From assembly GCA_937899715.1 (NCBI GenBank), contig CALCNX010000074.1:11776-75775 (forward strand): a stretch of 64,000 bases of DNA, given 5' to 3'. The notes under the pieces are model-generated. The model made no database searches, was not told where the DNA came from, and saw only the letters and a program-made list of their open reading frames with translations. Below are positions 42,583 through 51,957 of this stretch, one piece after another (position 1 is the stretch's first letter; every line of letters starts with the position of its first letter). Made by a program: the position numbers and the translations under genes. The DNA comes from an uncultured bacterium (GTDB taxonomy: Bacteria > Bacteroidota > Ignavibacteria > Kapaibacteriales > UBA4661).

Positions 42583-42771
42583 TCGTTCAACTGTTAGTAC
42601 CAAAAGAGCTTGCGGTATAGTGCAGAACACGGGCAAAAACTTCATGAAAGAACATGATACAGTAAGGCTTGAAGAGCACTTGCCGGATGTTTTTGTTGTA
42701 TTCCGCAGAGAGGTCATACAGACAAAGCCTGCCAATATACGACGCTTGGACTTGCTACGCAACCAAAAACA

Positions 42772-42822
42772 AACACGGCAGCCTGAGCGTCGCTGTGTGT
42801 GCTGCACTCAAACTGCCGTGTT
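42772..42822 (-). terminator. probable terminator after the third hydrolase
   Basis: AACACGGCAG (42772-42781) pairs with CTGCCGTGTT (42813-42822). On the minus strand it is followed by TTGTTTTTGG. It lies 28 bases beyond the stop of the hydrolase gene ending at 42851. Confidence 0.6.
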
Positions 42823-42850
42823 CGTATGATTTTTCGTCCCGTCCAAACGT

Positions 42851-43936
42851 TTAATCGCGCGTCAGAAAATCCATTATTACCTTATCGCGCTCAGCGTGCT
42901 GGGCAAAAACAATGGTGTAATGGTTTGTATTCTGCACCGTGAAAGCAGTCGAATCCTTAATTTCCCGCTTCATCGTCATCATCCCATCTTCGGTGAGGAA
43001 TTCGTCGCCTGCCTCGCGGTTCTTGCCCGGAGCGCGGAGAATAAGCGTCGGAACGGTAATTTGGTCGTAAGGGAAATAGCGCGGGGGCCACGCTTTCATC
43101 AGAAGCCCAAGCGGATCCATAAACGCATTAGCGATTGCCACGAGCGGGTCAATTGCACCACCGAAGGATTGGAACTCTTGGTCGAGCACCGAAAGCGGGA
43201 TATTGCATTTCCAACGCCCATTTACTTCTTCCAATTCATAACGGCAGTGGTCTTCAACGACACTGTTCCAATTGGCAGCAATGTACGGCGCAGATTTGAT
43301 TGTTTCAATGTACCGCTCCGGGCTGCGGAAGGTAGAATTTAAGCGGGCAAGCGAGGGGCGAAGCACAACCATAATTTTCATCAGTTGCGCTAGCGTGGGC
43401 GCTGCTCCTGCATCCACCATGATAAGATGCGAAAGACGGTCAGGATGCTCGGCAGCAAACGCCATTCCAATCATTGCGCCAAGAGAATGTCCAATCAAAA
43501 TTGGTTTTTCAATTTGAATTTCATTTAAGAAGGCGTACAAATCTTTCAAATGCCCGAAAACTCCATACCCTTTTTGCGGCTTGCTCGAAAGCCCGCGACC
43601 ACGCAGGTCGTAGCCAATAACGTTGACTCCGCTTTTGACCAAAAGTTCGGCGTAGGTTCCCCAGCAACGATGGTTTGCCGTCAGACCATGCACACATACT
43701 GCCGTTGGAGCACCAACGGCATCATTGCGCTTGGAGTACCACCGCCCATAGTGAATGTTAATATCATTCGCAAATACGTCGAAATCTTCATAAAGAATCT
43801 CTGAATCGTCGCTAACAGCTTCATCGGCAGCAAGATTCCCAAACATCTGGTGTTTATTGTAAAAACTCGACTGGTTGCCAAAATCGGACATAGTGGGCGT
43901 TTCGAGAAGCATCGCTTCGGCGGTTGAATCAACCAT
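42851..43936 (-). CDS. alpha/beta hydrolase, third of three
   Basis: The 361-residue protein has CVHGLTANHRCW (oxyanion hole), YDLRGRGLS, the elbow GHSLGA, and a late catalytic His in QNTNHYTIVF. It is less similar to the other two hydrolases than they are to each other; YDLRGRG is typical of esterase/lactonase-like members. The N-terminal 40 residues are poorly conserved, so an internal start is possible. Substrate unknown. The 367-base gap upstream (43937-44303) holds only its promoter region and a terminator. Confidence 0.9.
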   Translation of the reverse strand: MVDSTAEAMLLETPTMSDFGNQSSFYNKHQMFGNLAADEAVSDDSEILYEDFDVFANDINIHYGRWYSKRNDAVGAPTAVCVHGLTANHRCWGTYAELLVKSGVNVIGYDLRGRGLSSKPQKGYGVFGHLKDLYAFLNEIQIEKPILIGHSLGAMIGMAFAAEHPDRLSHLIMVDAGAAPTLAQLMKIMVVLRPSLARLNSTFRSPERYIETIKSAPYIAANWNSVVEDHCRYELEEVNGRWKCNIPLSVLDQEFQSFGGAIDPLVAIANAFMDPLGLLMKAWPPRYFPYDQITVPTLILRAPGKNREAGDEFLTEDGMMTMKREIKDSTAFTVQNTNHYTIVFAQHAERDKVIMDFLTRD

Positions 43937-44209
43937 GGTGTGTACCTCGCTGCAAAGTAAGTAAAATCAAATATTGTTTTCAATGTTTGGGTTGCCGATT
44001 CGGCTCTTACGCTTCCCCGTTTATATCGCTCAAAAAAGAGGAGCGTAATTGTTTCACAGATTGTGGTAATGAGTTTCGCTACCTGCGAAGTTAGCGATTT
44101 AATCGACGTATGCAAGAGTTTTTTACGACCATAGAAAAAAAATTTACGCCCTTCCACGTTCACGCTAAGATAGCACTACGCCTTATCTTGAAGAATTTCA
44201 CAAAAACAA

Positions 44210-44249
44210 AAAGAGTTCAACAGAAACCCGTTGAACTCTTTGTTTTTTT
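44210..44249. terminator. bidirectional rho-independent terminator
   Basis: AAAGAGTTCAAC (44210-44221) pairs perfectly with GTTGAACTCTTT (44230-44241), followed by GTTTTTTTT on plus and TTTTTGTTTTTG on minus. It ends the DUF4397 gene that stops at 44304. Confidence 0.9.
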
Positions 44250-44303
44250 TATCAATCACAAGTAAATACTTGATTTTTGCAAGCGTTTCAAAATCTTCAA
44301 AAA

Positions 44304-47300
44304 CTATCGTATAACGACCACTTTCACAGTCTTGGTGCCGCTCTGCGAGAGAATACGCGCCTCATAGATACCCGATTGCAGGGTTTGCGTGTTGAGTTCA
44401 AGTGCATATCGTCCGGCGGATTTCATACTCGTTGTTTCCAGCGTCGAAACTAACTGCCCGTACGCATCGAAAAGACTGACTCCGACAACTTCATCAGACT
44501 TCATCGTGTAAGATATGGTAGCGCTTTCCTGAGCAGGATTCGGAAACACCGAAGCCGTAATACTCTCAGCTTCTCCGCCCACTTTACTGCTAATCACAGC
44601 ACCCGACGACGATGGCGGTGGCACAGATGGCAGCATCATCGAAAGTGTTAGCGAGCTTGTCGTCGAGTACCAAATCGTCGTCGCGGTCGTAGTTGTCGTA
44701 CTCGACCCGTTCAGAAGCGAAACAGTTGTCGTGGTAACGTCCATCTTGACAGAACTGTTCAGTGTTGCCGTTACAGTTGTGGTTGTCGTAACGATGGTCG
44801 TGGGCTTTGTTGGAAAGGCTGGTGCGCCCGGCTTGATACCACTTGATGCAGGATTGGGCGTAAAAATATTCTGCGAAATTGTCACGGTTGTTGTGGTCTC
44901 ACCATTCGCCGTTGTGGAAACAGCAATCGCCGTTGTTGTAATCGTCGTACCGGTCACCGTAAGCGCCGAAGCACCCGGCAAAGGGTCAATGCTTGTAGTC
45001 AGCGTGGTAGTGGTGGTGCCAATGATACCGACGGAAGAACTATTCGATGCCGCGTACAATCCCAACGGCGGAAGCCATTGGTTTTGTGCCGGATTCAAAA
45101 CACCTGTTGCCGCAATGGACACTCGCTGCCCGCCCATGCCTAAACGGAACAAGGGAGCGCTATACGACGCAAGGACACTTGATTTGCCCGTAGGCACAAT
45201 GTCCAGCGTGTAATCTGCCGCCGGAACCGTAACCCACGCGCCCTGCCCGTAACTGAGCGTTGCCAACGTTACATTTGCCCCATTCACGGATACCCCACGC
45301 GCAACAATATCCACACGCGGCGCATCGGTTACGCTGTGGAAGACGAGCAAACGCGTACTATCCGACGGAACCGTCCGCACTCTATCAACAAATTGATACA
45401 TGCCGATATTCGTGGCGAGGTTATCAGGATTCGGCGCAAAAAGACTGGGACGCTGAAAGCCGCTTACAAAGACCATATTAGCTCCCCGCACAAGACTGAA
45501 ATTATCCCTCTGGTAGAGCGCCGAAACCGCCGAAGCAGCATTTGCCCGTGTCAAAAAGGCAGTTACATTGATTCCGGCAATATCTTTCAAAAAGGGAGCA
45601 AAAGCCCCCAAACCTGTTACGGCGGTGTCCGCTTGACGAAATGGCAGCGACCGCGTTACGGGCAAGAAAACACCGTTTGTATTGGCAACAGGCAAGCGAA
45701 GCGCCACACCGACGGGGTTTAATCCCATATCGGCAGACACCTGAAGCATTTGCAGTGTCGTCTCTGCTACACCCGCAGGCGCAGGAGCGGCTTGCAAGAG
45801 TGTAATGCGGTCAGTAGTGGAGGGCTGCTCCGGTACAAGCATGAGTGCGAGCGGTTGCCCATTGGAATTTTTGGCACCATTCACAAAGCCCGATGTCATC
45901 ACCGAAATCCGCCGCCCCGCATAGTCCTGAAGCGGAACGCTGAATGAACCAATCACATCCGACGTGCCGTACGTGGTGAGGTCGAAGGTGAATTGTTGCG
46001 CCGGAAGCGTTATGAAGCGCCCTTCCGCATACTTGAGCGAGGCAATCGAATCGCCCCCGCGAATACTTACGTCCAATTGCTTGGTATCGGTTACGCCTTG
46101 GAAAAGCAGCAAGCGGACGCTATCGGTTGCAACGGAATCGAACTCGTCCACAAAGCGCGTGAATTTTGTGCGTGTGGAAAGCCCATCGGGATTTTTAGCA
46201 TAATCTGTCGTATCAATCACACCCGTTGCGATAATGGTATTGGCACCACGCGCAAGAGTTGTCTGCGGAAATGATGCCGGATCAATAGTAACTGGTCGCC
46301 CCGGAAGCGGGCGCTGACGGATGGTAAGAGCGGTAATTTGTGAACCGATAACATTATCAAGCGTAATAACGGACTGCACCGGTACACGCATCATGTTTAC
46401 AACAACAAACGTTGTTATCGCGGTTGTACTCAGCGTTCGTGATGCCTCGCGGAAGCGCAGCGCCTGTCCGATAGGCGCGACGGTCGTGGTGGTGGCATTG
46501 GCAGCACGCGCTTGAAGAATTGTATTCAAAGGCAAGCGATTTGCATCGGCAGAATTGTCAATAATTTGAACGGTTGTCGTCGGATTGGGCGCTACAAATG
46601 GCTTTTCCGCTATCGGTAGCATAATAGAGGCAGAGGAGGTTACGGAATCCACGAGAACGGGAACGGACGGCGCGGCAACCATTCCAAGCGCTTGTCCGTC
46701 TTGATTGGTCTTTGGATTCAGAAAGCCCGTGAGAACGCACGTAACACGTTGCCCGCCAAAATTCAAGGACTGAAGCGGCGCAGCAAACGAGGCAATAATA
46801 CTTTGCGAAGTCGAGAACCGCACATCTATTGTGTAGTCTCCTACGGGAACAGTAGCAAAACCACTTTGCGCATAATTCAAACTCGCCAGCACCGCACCTG
46901 TTTGGCGAACAACCATATCCACGCGCTGTGCGTCCGTGGCTGCATGAACAAACAGAAGGCGCACATTATCGGTTGTTGACACGGTAACGGTATCAATAAT
47001 GTGAATAAGCCGTATGTCGGTATAATTTTGTGTGGGATTAGCAGCAAAATTGCGCGGGCGAAGCACACCGGAGGCAATCACGATATTATCTCCCTGCCCC
47101 ATGGAAAACGGTAAACTTGCCTGTGCCGGCGTAGCCGATGCGCTATTGGCGGCAGCAAGGTTTACTTGCAAAGGCACATTCACCGCAGCATTCAACGAAG
47201 GAATCGCCGAGCCGAGGCTTGTTTGCACAGCACTTGCCGAACCAAGACCACCGTTTGCAATAAGCTGTGTAAACGAAGCAGACTGCCCCGCCCATAGGCT

Positions 47301-47465
47301 CACCGAAGAAAGTGCCGGGTCAGCAGAGGCATGGATCACTTGTAGTGTTGTTGGGCGCTGTGCCTTGGCAGTTTGCGCAAAACTTGTTTGTGGATGAAGA
47401 ACCGTCAGCAGTGAGAGGACAAAAGACAGGAATACCGCGCCAATGGCGGTGCGACGAATAAGCAT
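44304..47465 (-). CDS. DUF4397-repeat surface protein with T9SS sorting domain
   Basis: From the ATG at 47465 this is 1053 residues. A signal peptide ends near TSFAQT (about 30). Three or four DUF4397 units follow, each with LxVIHASADPxLxxVSLW- or VRLLFVHAATDAQRVDM-type starts and LNYAQSGFATVPVGDY-type ends. Residues about 790-960 form a Thr/Ser/Val-rich linker with long runs such as TTTTTVTATL. The last 80 residues are a type IX secretion signal, with VFPNPAQESATISYTM. The protein is secreted and probably surface-attached; DUF4397 is of unknown function. The linker might be glycosylated, which is inference. Confidence 0.9.
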   Translation of the reverse strand: MLIRRTAIGAVFLSFVLSLLTVLHPQTSFAQTAKAQRPTTLQVIHASADPALSSVSLWAGQSASFTQLIANGGLGSASAVQTSLGSAIPSLNAAVNVPLQVNLAAANSASATPAQASLPFSMGQGDNIVIASGVLRPRNFAANPTQNYTDIRLIHIIDTVTVSTTDNVRLLFVHAATDAQRVDMVVRQTGAVLASLNYAQSGFATVPVGDYTIDVRFSTSQSIIASFAAPLQSLNFGGQRVTCVLTGFLNPKTNQDGQALGMVAAPSVPVLVDSVTSSASIMLPIAEKPFVAPNPTTTVQIIDNSADANRLPLNTILQARAANATTTTVAPIGQALRFREASRTLSTTAITTFVVVNMMRVPVQSVITLDNVIGSQITALTIRQRPLPGRPVTIDPASFPQTTLARGANTIIATGVIDTTDYAKNPDGLSTRTKFTRFVDEFDSVATDSVRLLLFQGVTDTKQLDVSIRGGDSIASLKYAEGRFITLPAQQFTFDLTTYGTSDVIGSFSVPLQDYAGRRISVMTSGFVNGAKNSNGQPLALMLVPEQPSTTDRITLLQAAPAPAGVAETTLQMLQVSADMGLNPVGVALRLPVANTNGVFLPVTRSLPFRQADTAVTGLGAFAPFLKDIAGINVTAFLTRANAASAVSALYQRDNFSLVRGANMVFVSGFQRPSLFAPNPDNLATNIGMYQFVDRVRTVPSDSTRLLVFHSVTDAPRVDIVARGVSVNGANVTLATLSYGQGAWVTVPAADYTLDIVPTGKSSVLASYSAPLFRLGMGGQRVSIAATGVLNPAQNQWLPPLGLYAASNSSSVGIIGTTTTTLTTSIDPLPGASALTVTGTTITTTAIAVSTTANGETTTTVTISQNIFTPNPASSGIKPGAPAFPTKPTTIVTTTTTVTATLNSSVKMDVTTTTVSLLNGSSTTTTTATTIWYSTTSSLTLSMMLPSVPPPSSSGAVISSKVGGEAESITASVFPNPAQESATISYTMKSDEVVGVSLFDAYGQLVSTLETTSMKSAGRYALELNTQTLQSGIYEARILSQSGTKTVKVVVIR

Positions 47466-47724
47466 AACATTCTCCAAAATTGAAAAAGATGAAAAGTTGA
47501 TGGCTTGATGTGGGATATGGCATTTAGACAACTCTGCTCTTGGAAGTATTCGTGAACAGATTTACCCCTCGACGCAAGTACAAGAATATGAATACGACTC
47601 CAGAGAAACAATATCAGCCAAAAAAGGTTACAGATGCAAATATAATCTGTACAATTCACCTCGACACAAATCTACGGTTCATGGAAACATCAGTTGTTAA
47701 GCGCTTGTTAAGGATTTGTCAAAT

Positions 47725-47771
47725 GGGTGTTAAATTGCGGCTTGATTCATAAACACCCTTTCAAAAGCCGC
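47725..47771. repeat. two interleaved inverted repeats (pseudoknot-like)
   Basis: GGGTGTT (47725-47731) pairs with AACACCC (47752-47758), and GCGGCTT (47737-47743) pairs with AAGCCGC (47765-47771). The two stems cross, which in RNA would give an H-type pseudoknot on either strand. They sit in the 399-base gap 47466-47864 between two divergent genes. In DNA they could equally be overlapping operator dyads. No other gene is seen in this gap. Confidence 0.5.
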
Positions 47772-47781
47772 TTTGATACTG

Positions 47782-47789
47782 TATTTTTG
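47782..47789 (+). promoter_or_regulatory. possible -7 element (TATTTTTG)
   Basis: TATTTTTG matches TAnnTTTG exactly, 75 bases before the histidine kinase gene and 10 bases after the interleaved repeats. A TTG at the right distance is lacking. Confidence 0.4.
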
Positions 47790-47864
47790 TAACACCAAGA
47801 TTCCATCACGATAATCCTTCGCGGTGTTCCAAAACGATATTCCGAAACGGCACTTCATCACACA

Positions 47865-49853
47865 ATGGCTCAACGACGCATCAAATCGCCCCTGCTCTTG
47901 CTCTTAGGCTTGCTGCTTTTGCTCATTCCTATTTTTGCATGGCTCCAATGGCGCTGGATAGGTGAGATTTCCGACCGCGAAGCAGAACGCTTGCGCATCA
48001 ATGTCCGTACAACTACTACATATGCAGCATGGAATTTCAATCAACGCCTCATGGGGCTTCAACAAGCATTTACTCTTCCAGCCGAGACAAGCGATAGCAC
48101 CATAGCGGAGGAACTGGCGGATGCGTGGCACCTCTGGAAACAGCATAACGACTCGCTTATTGTAGCGTCAGTGTACCTTGTCCGTGCGCAAGAGCATAAA
48201 GTGTACCGTCTTGACCTGCCTACAAAACAACTTTTACTTGTGCCTGATAGTCAATTGACTTCCATAGGCATTGACCTTGAGAATATGCCGCCTATTAGCC
48301 GCGTTACAAAAGGTCTTCGGGCGCTTATACTGCCAATGTTTCCAGCAAGTACGGGTAACCGGAGTTATTCCGCTTCAGGATATTTCTCAAGAAACAATCC
48401 ACCACAACAGGTACAAACAAGCGGAACACGTACAAAAAATGGCTCCCCGCCACTCACAGTCCAGGGTGAAATTCGCAAAGGGTTTCCACAACGAGATTCC
48501 CAGCACAAAGCCACCCCGTACAATGATAATAAGCGACTTCCATATCAAGGCATGACGTTCCCGCAACCGGGAAGTTTTGCCATGAATAATATAATTATTG
48601 TACCGGACAGTACCAATCTTCGTAAGCGTATTCTCCCCTCCATCATGCACCTTTACTTCCATGAACGAGAATACCGTTGGACGGTGCTGCAAAATGATGA
48701 CAGCACGGTTTTAAGTTCCTCCGAACCAAGGCTCTCAGGAAGTGAAAGAACCTCATCAGACTTTACAACGGTTATTGGTTTTATTCCGCCCCGCCCACCC
48801 GGACGCATGGGGCGAACGATGGCGGCACTAACTTCCAGAATGCCGCTTATTCTGGCGGCAGAGAGCGACTCCCTTATGCAAAAAAATAATCCGCAGTCCT
48901 CGCCGGTTCAAAATCTGGCGCGGGCGGCGGGAGCCGATTCTCTCGCCATCAAAGAGTTTTTCGGAACGACCGAGCTGCGCGTCGTGGCGGCACGAGGCTC
49001 GCTGGCACGTGAGGTGGAGGCATTTCGCTGGCGGAACGTGGCGGTGAGCTTTGGAGCGCTTCTTGTGTTGGCGGGGGGCTTGGTGATTGTCTTTGCATCG
49101 GTAGCACGTTCAGAGCGTCTGGCGCGTCAGCAGATGCAATTCGTGGCAGGCGTATCGCATGAGCTTCGCACACCGCTTGCAGTCTTGAATTCAGCCAGCG
49201 AGAATTTATCAGATGGCATCGTCAAAACGCCGGAACAGGCGCGGCGCTACGGACAGGTGATGAAGCGTGAAATCACGCGACTGATGGAAATGGTGGAACA
49301 AACCCTGAACTTTGCCGGAATTCAGTCCGGTAAACGCAATTATGACCGCCAACCAACCGATGTAAAAGCGCTTCTGGACGAATGTTTGGAGCGCAATGCT
49401 ATTTTTCTACACGGTGAAAACTGTACACCAACTGTTGAAATTGAGAACAACCTGCCGCCAATTCTTGCCGATGCCCGTGCGCTCGGTTCGGTGTTAGATA
49501 ATCTTCTGGCAAACGCCGTCAAATATAGCGTTGGCAAATGCAATGTACACTTAAGCGCTTCAGTGCTTGCGGGCAAGGAACTCCTGCTCACCGTGCGGGA
49601 CTGCGGGCGTGGCATAGCACCCAAAGAACAAAAACGTATCTTTGAGCCGTTTTACCGAACAAGCGAGGTTATTGATGCACAGATTCACGGTAACGGGCTA
49701 GGACTGGCAATCGTGCAGCACATCGTCAAGCAGCACGGCGGCTACGTTACGCTTGAAAGCGAGCTTGGTAAAGGCTCAACGTTTGCTGTCCACATCCCCC
49801 TTCCAAAACAAAGCGACCTCAAACAATTTGCCGAACTTCAGTCGGCATTGTAA
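47865..49853 (+). CDS. sensor histidine kinase
   Basis: The 662-residue protein has a first membrane helix at 9-28, a periplasmic sensor region of about 350 residues with a Pro/Ser/Asn-rich middle, and a second helix near 388-410. No HAMP domain is obvious. The HisKA domain has VSHELRTPLAVL with His432 as the phospho-acceptor. The ATPase domain has DNLLANAVKYS (N-box), RDCGRGIAP (G1), FEPFYR (F-box) and HGNGLGLAIVQH (G2). The response regulator gene follows 130 bases downstream. The signal is unknown. Confidence 0.95.
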   Translation: MAQRRIKSPLLLLLGLLLLLIPIFAWLQWRWIGEISDREAERLRINVRTTTTYAAWNFNQRLMGLQQAFTLPAETSDSTIAEELADAWHLWKQHNDSLIVASVYLVRAQEHKVYRLDLPTKQLLLVPDSQLTSIGIDLENMPPISRVTKGLRALILPMFPASTGNRSYSASGYFSRNNPPQQVQTSGTRTKNGSPPLTVQGEIRKGFPQRDSQHKATPYNDNKRLPYQGMTFPQPGSFAMNNIIIVPDSTNLRKRILPSIMHLYFHEREYRWTVLQNDDSTVLSSSEPRLSGSERTSSDFTTVIGFIPPRPPGRMGRTMAALTSRMPLILAAESDSLMQKNNPQSSPVQNLARAAGADSLAIKEFFGTTELRVVAARGSLAREVEAFRWRNVAVSFGALLVLAGGLVIVFASVARSERLARQQMQFVAGVSHELRTPLAVLNSASENLSDGIVKTPEQARRYGQVMKREITRLMEMVEQTLNFAGIQSGKRNYDRQPTDVKALLDECLERNAIFLHGENCTPTVEIENNLPPILADARALGSVLDNLLANAVKYSVGKCNVHLSASVLAGKELLLTVRDCGRGIAPKEQKRIFEPFYRTSEVIDAQIHGNGLGLAIVQHIVKQHGGYVTLESELGKGSTFAVHIPLPKQSDLKQFAELQSAL

Positions 49854-49983
49854 GTATTTGTTACCACAAACAAATGATCAAGAGGAGAATTTTTGATACG
49901 GATTGAAGAGGATTACACAGATTACACGGATACCAAGAGGTAACACACACAATGGTAATAGCTTTCAGAAAAAAAGCATTGTT

Positions 49984-50688
49984 ATGAAACATTCACTTCT
50001 TCTTATCGAAGACGACGCGGGATTGGTTTTCACTATCACCGACCGACTTCTTGCTGAGGGCTACGACATTGAGACCGCCTTAGACGGACGCTCAGGCTTG
50101 GAACTGGCAATGACAAAAGGCTTCGATCTAATTTTGCTGGATGTGATGCTACCCGAAAAAAACGGTTTCGATGTATGCCGTGACCTTCGGCGCGGCGGCA
50201 TAACCACGCCGATTATCATGCTGACCGCTCGCGGGCAGTTGGACGATAAAGTAGCAGGGTTAAAATTGGGTGCAGACGACTATCTTACCAAGCCCTTTGA
50301 AGCACCAGAACTCATTGCCCGCATCGAAGCACACCTTCGGCGCAGCCAATATGCGGCTGTGAGCGAAACCTCAAGCACCAAAACACAAGAAGTTTACGAG
50401 TTCGGTGACGTGCGTGTGGATGTACGCGGCATGGAAGTACAGCGCGGCGGACAAACACTGGAACTTTCGGCAAAAGAATTTCAACTCTTGCATTACCTCC
50501 TTGAGCATCGCGGCACGATGCTTTCCCGCGATGATATTTTGAACAACGTCTGGGGCTACGATGCCATGCCGACCACACGCACGGTGGACACACACATTGC
50601 GTGGCTGCGCCAAAAGCTGGAACCGAATCCCCGCCAGCCGCAGTATATCCTGACAGCACATGGCATGGGCTATAAATTTGTGGGGTAA
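49984..50688 (+). CDS. OmpR/PhoB-family response regulator
   Basis: From the ATG at 49984 this is 234 residues. The receiver domain has acidic pocket EDD at 9-11, phospho-acceptor Asp53 in LILLDVMLP and Lys in LTKPFEAPELIARI. The C-terminal winged-helix DNA-binding domain ends RTVDTHIAWLRQKLEPNP and GMGYKFVG. It is the cognate partner of the upstream histidine kinase. An in-frame ATG at 49903 would add a basic, non-conserved tail. Confidence 0.96.
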   Translation: MKHSLLLIEDDAGLVFTITDRLLAEGYDIETALDGRSGLELAMTKGFDLILLDVMLPEKNGFDVCRDLRRGGITTPIIMLTARGQLDDKVAGLKLGADDYLTKPFEAPELIARIEAHLRRSQYAAVSETSSTKTQEVYEFGDVRVDVRGMEVQRGGQTLELSAKEFQLLHYLLEHRGTMLSRDDILNNVWGYDAMPTTRTVDTHIAWLRQKLEPNPRQPQYILTAHGMGYKFVG

Positions 50689-50724
50689 AAGCGATGCAGA
50701 TTACCCAAGGAAGTTGGTTTTACC

Positions 50725-51078
50725 TTATTTGGATGCTTCGCTGGAAGAAGTCATATCCAATTGTTTCTTCTTTGCCATAGTTTTCGCTCGCTGCGTGGCG
50801 ACGGCAATAACGACAGCCCCCACAACCAATACCGTCGTAGGATAGACCGCAAATTGCGCCGCCGTACTATATGCTGCTTGCTGGTAGTAATTCCATCCCG
50901 TAACAACGCACCAGCCCATTGTGAGCGGCACCGCAAAGCACAATGCCACAGACAAATACACAAGCATAGGTCGCTCGGTATCATCTATCACCCTATACGG
51001 CATAAACAACGCCAGAGGAGCTGTAATGAGGACAGCCAGTGCGCCAAGACACAAGAGGAAAAGGGCGAGTATATTCAT
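50725..51078 (-). CDS. small hypothetical membrane protein
   Basis: From the ATG at 51078 this is 117 residues with three predicted membrane helices (about 2-28, 38-62, 75-95) and a basic, Ser-rich cytoplasmic tail (RAKTMAKKKQ). It follows the GPP34 gene by 71 bases on the same strand and may be co-transcribed with it. Family not recognised. Confidence 0.7.
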   Translation of the reverse strand: MNILALFLLCLGALAVLITAPLALFMPYRVIDDTERPMLVYLSVALCFAVPLTMGWCVVTGWNYYQQAAYSTAAQFAVYPTTVLVVGAVVIAVATQRAKTMAKKKQLDMTSSSEASK

Positions 51079-51149
51079 CAGAAAAAGAAAGAGTGTTGGA
51101 TTGTGAGTGAAGGGCGCTGAAGATAACAATACTTGAGAAAAAATTTACT

Positions 51150-51932
51150 TTAGTGACTACCACCGTCGCCGCCTCCGCCATCGCCACCATCTCCGCCCCC
51201 TGCATCGGCAGAAGCATCAACGGCATCAGCAATTGCGTCCATGGCAATGGTAAGCGTGTCAAGCGCCACTTCAATGCTTTCCAACATCTCCGCGCGACGC
51301 TCTGCATCTTCAATTGCCTCTTGGGTAAAATTCCCGTAAGGCTGCTTCTTGAGCGCTGTTTGCACATCTTCTTCTAATCCTGTTGGGTTGTTTTTGTGCC
51401 AGTCAGGAAAAATGTATGGCAGCAACCGTGCGGACTTCACAAGACTAAGCAGTATGAGCACTGCATATTCCGGCGGTTCGGCGCTCACAATCACCTTTTC
51501 CAAACGGCTGATGATTGCTTGCTTCGCGGCAAAATCAATAAGCGGATAACGCTTCAGGGTAAAAATCTTCCACTTTTTGCGAAGCTCAAGACGTATAACA
51601 CCCTTTGCGACAAGCCCGCCAAGCAATCGTGCGGAAGAGGTGTGATAGGCGTATAATACTTGCACCCAATACTTCGCGTCTTTAGGCTTTTTCGGTTTGG
51701 CGATGCGGCGCTGCACTGCGCCAAGAACGGCATCGGGACAAGATTGTGGCTGCACCACGCAATTTTTGTTGTGGTCGAAAGCAACATAGCCGCCCGTAAC
51801 CAAGTCCATAAGCGCTGCGCCTGCAAGGGCATAGCCCACGCGCTGTGAAAGGTTGTAGTTGTGCGGCTTCCCGTCCTCATCGCGCATGGAGAGGAGTTGA
51901 AGTTGTTCATAGAGGTAGAGAGTGGTTTCCAT
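51150..51932 (-). CDS. GPP34 (GOLPH3-like) family protein
   Basis: From the ATG at 51932 this is 260 residues. The start TLYLYEQLQLLSMRDEDGK and ALAGAALMDLVTGGYVAF match the GPP34/GOLPH3 family, whose eukaryotic members bind phosphatidylinositol-4-phosphate at the Golgi. Bacterial members, best known in actinobacteria, are uncharacterised. The last 25 residues are an unusual Gly/Asp tail (GGGDGGDGGGGDGG) that could bind metal or act as a spacer. It lies 25 bases downstream of a P-type ATPase gene. Confidence 0.88.
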   Translation of the reverse strand: METTLYLYEQLQLLSMRDEDGKPHNYNLSQRVGYALAGAALMDLVTGGYVAFDHNKNCVVQPQSCPDAVLGAVQRRIAKPKKPKDAKYWVQVLYAYHTSSARLLGGLVAKGVIRLELRKKWKIFTLKRYPLIDFAAKQAIISRLEKVIVSAEPPEYAVLILLSLVKSARLLPYIFPDWHKNNPTGLEEDVQTALKKQPYGNFTQEAIEDAERRAEMLESIEVALDTLTIAMDAIADAVDASADAGGGDGGDGGGGDGGSH

Positions 51933-51957
51933 TCGTGTATGGAGCAAGGGTATATGG

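Noticed and set aside
44700..45010. Simple-sequence GTCGTCGTAGTTGTC-like stretch as a non-coding satellite
   Set aside because: It encodes the Thr/Val-rich linker of the DUF4397 protein in frame.
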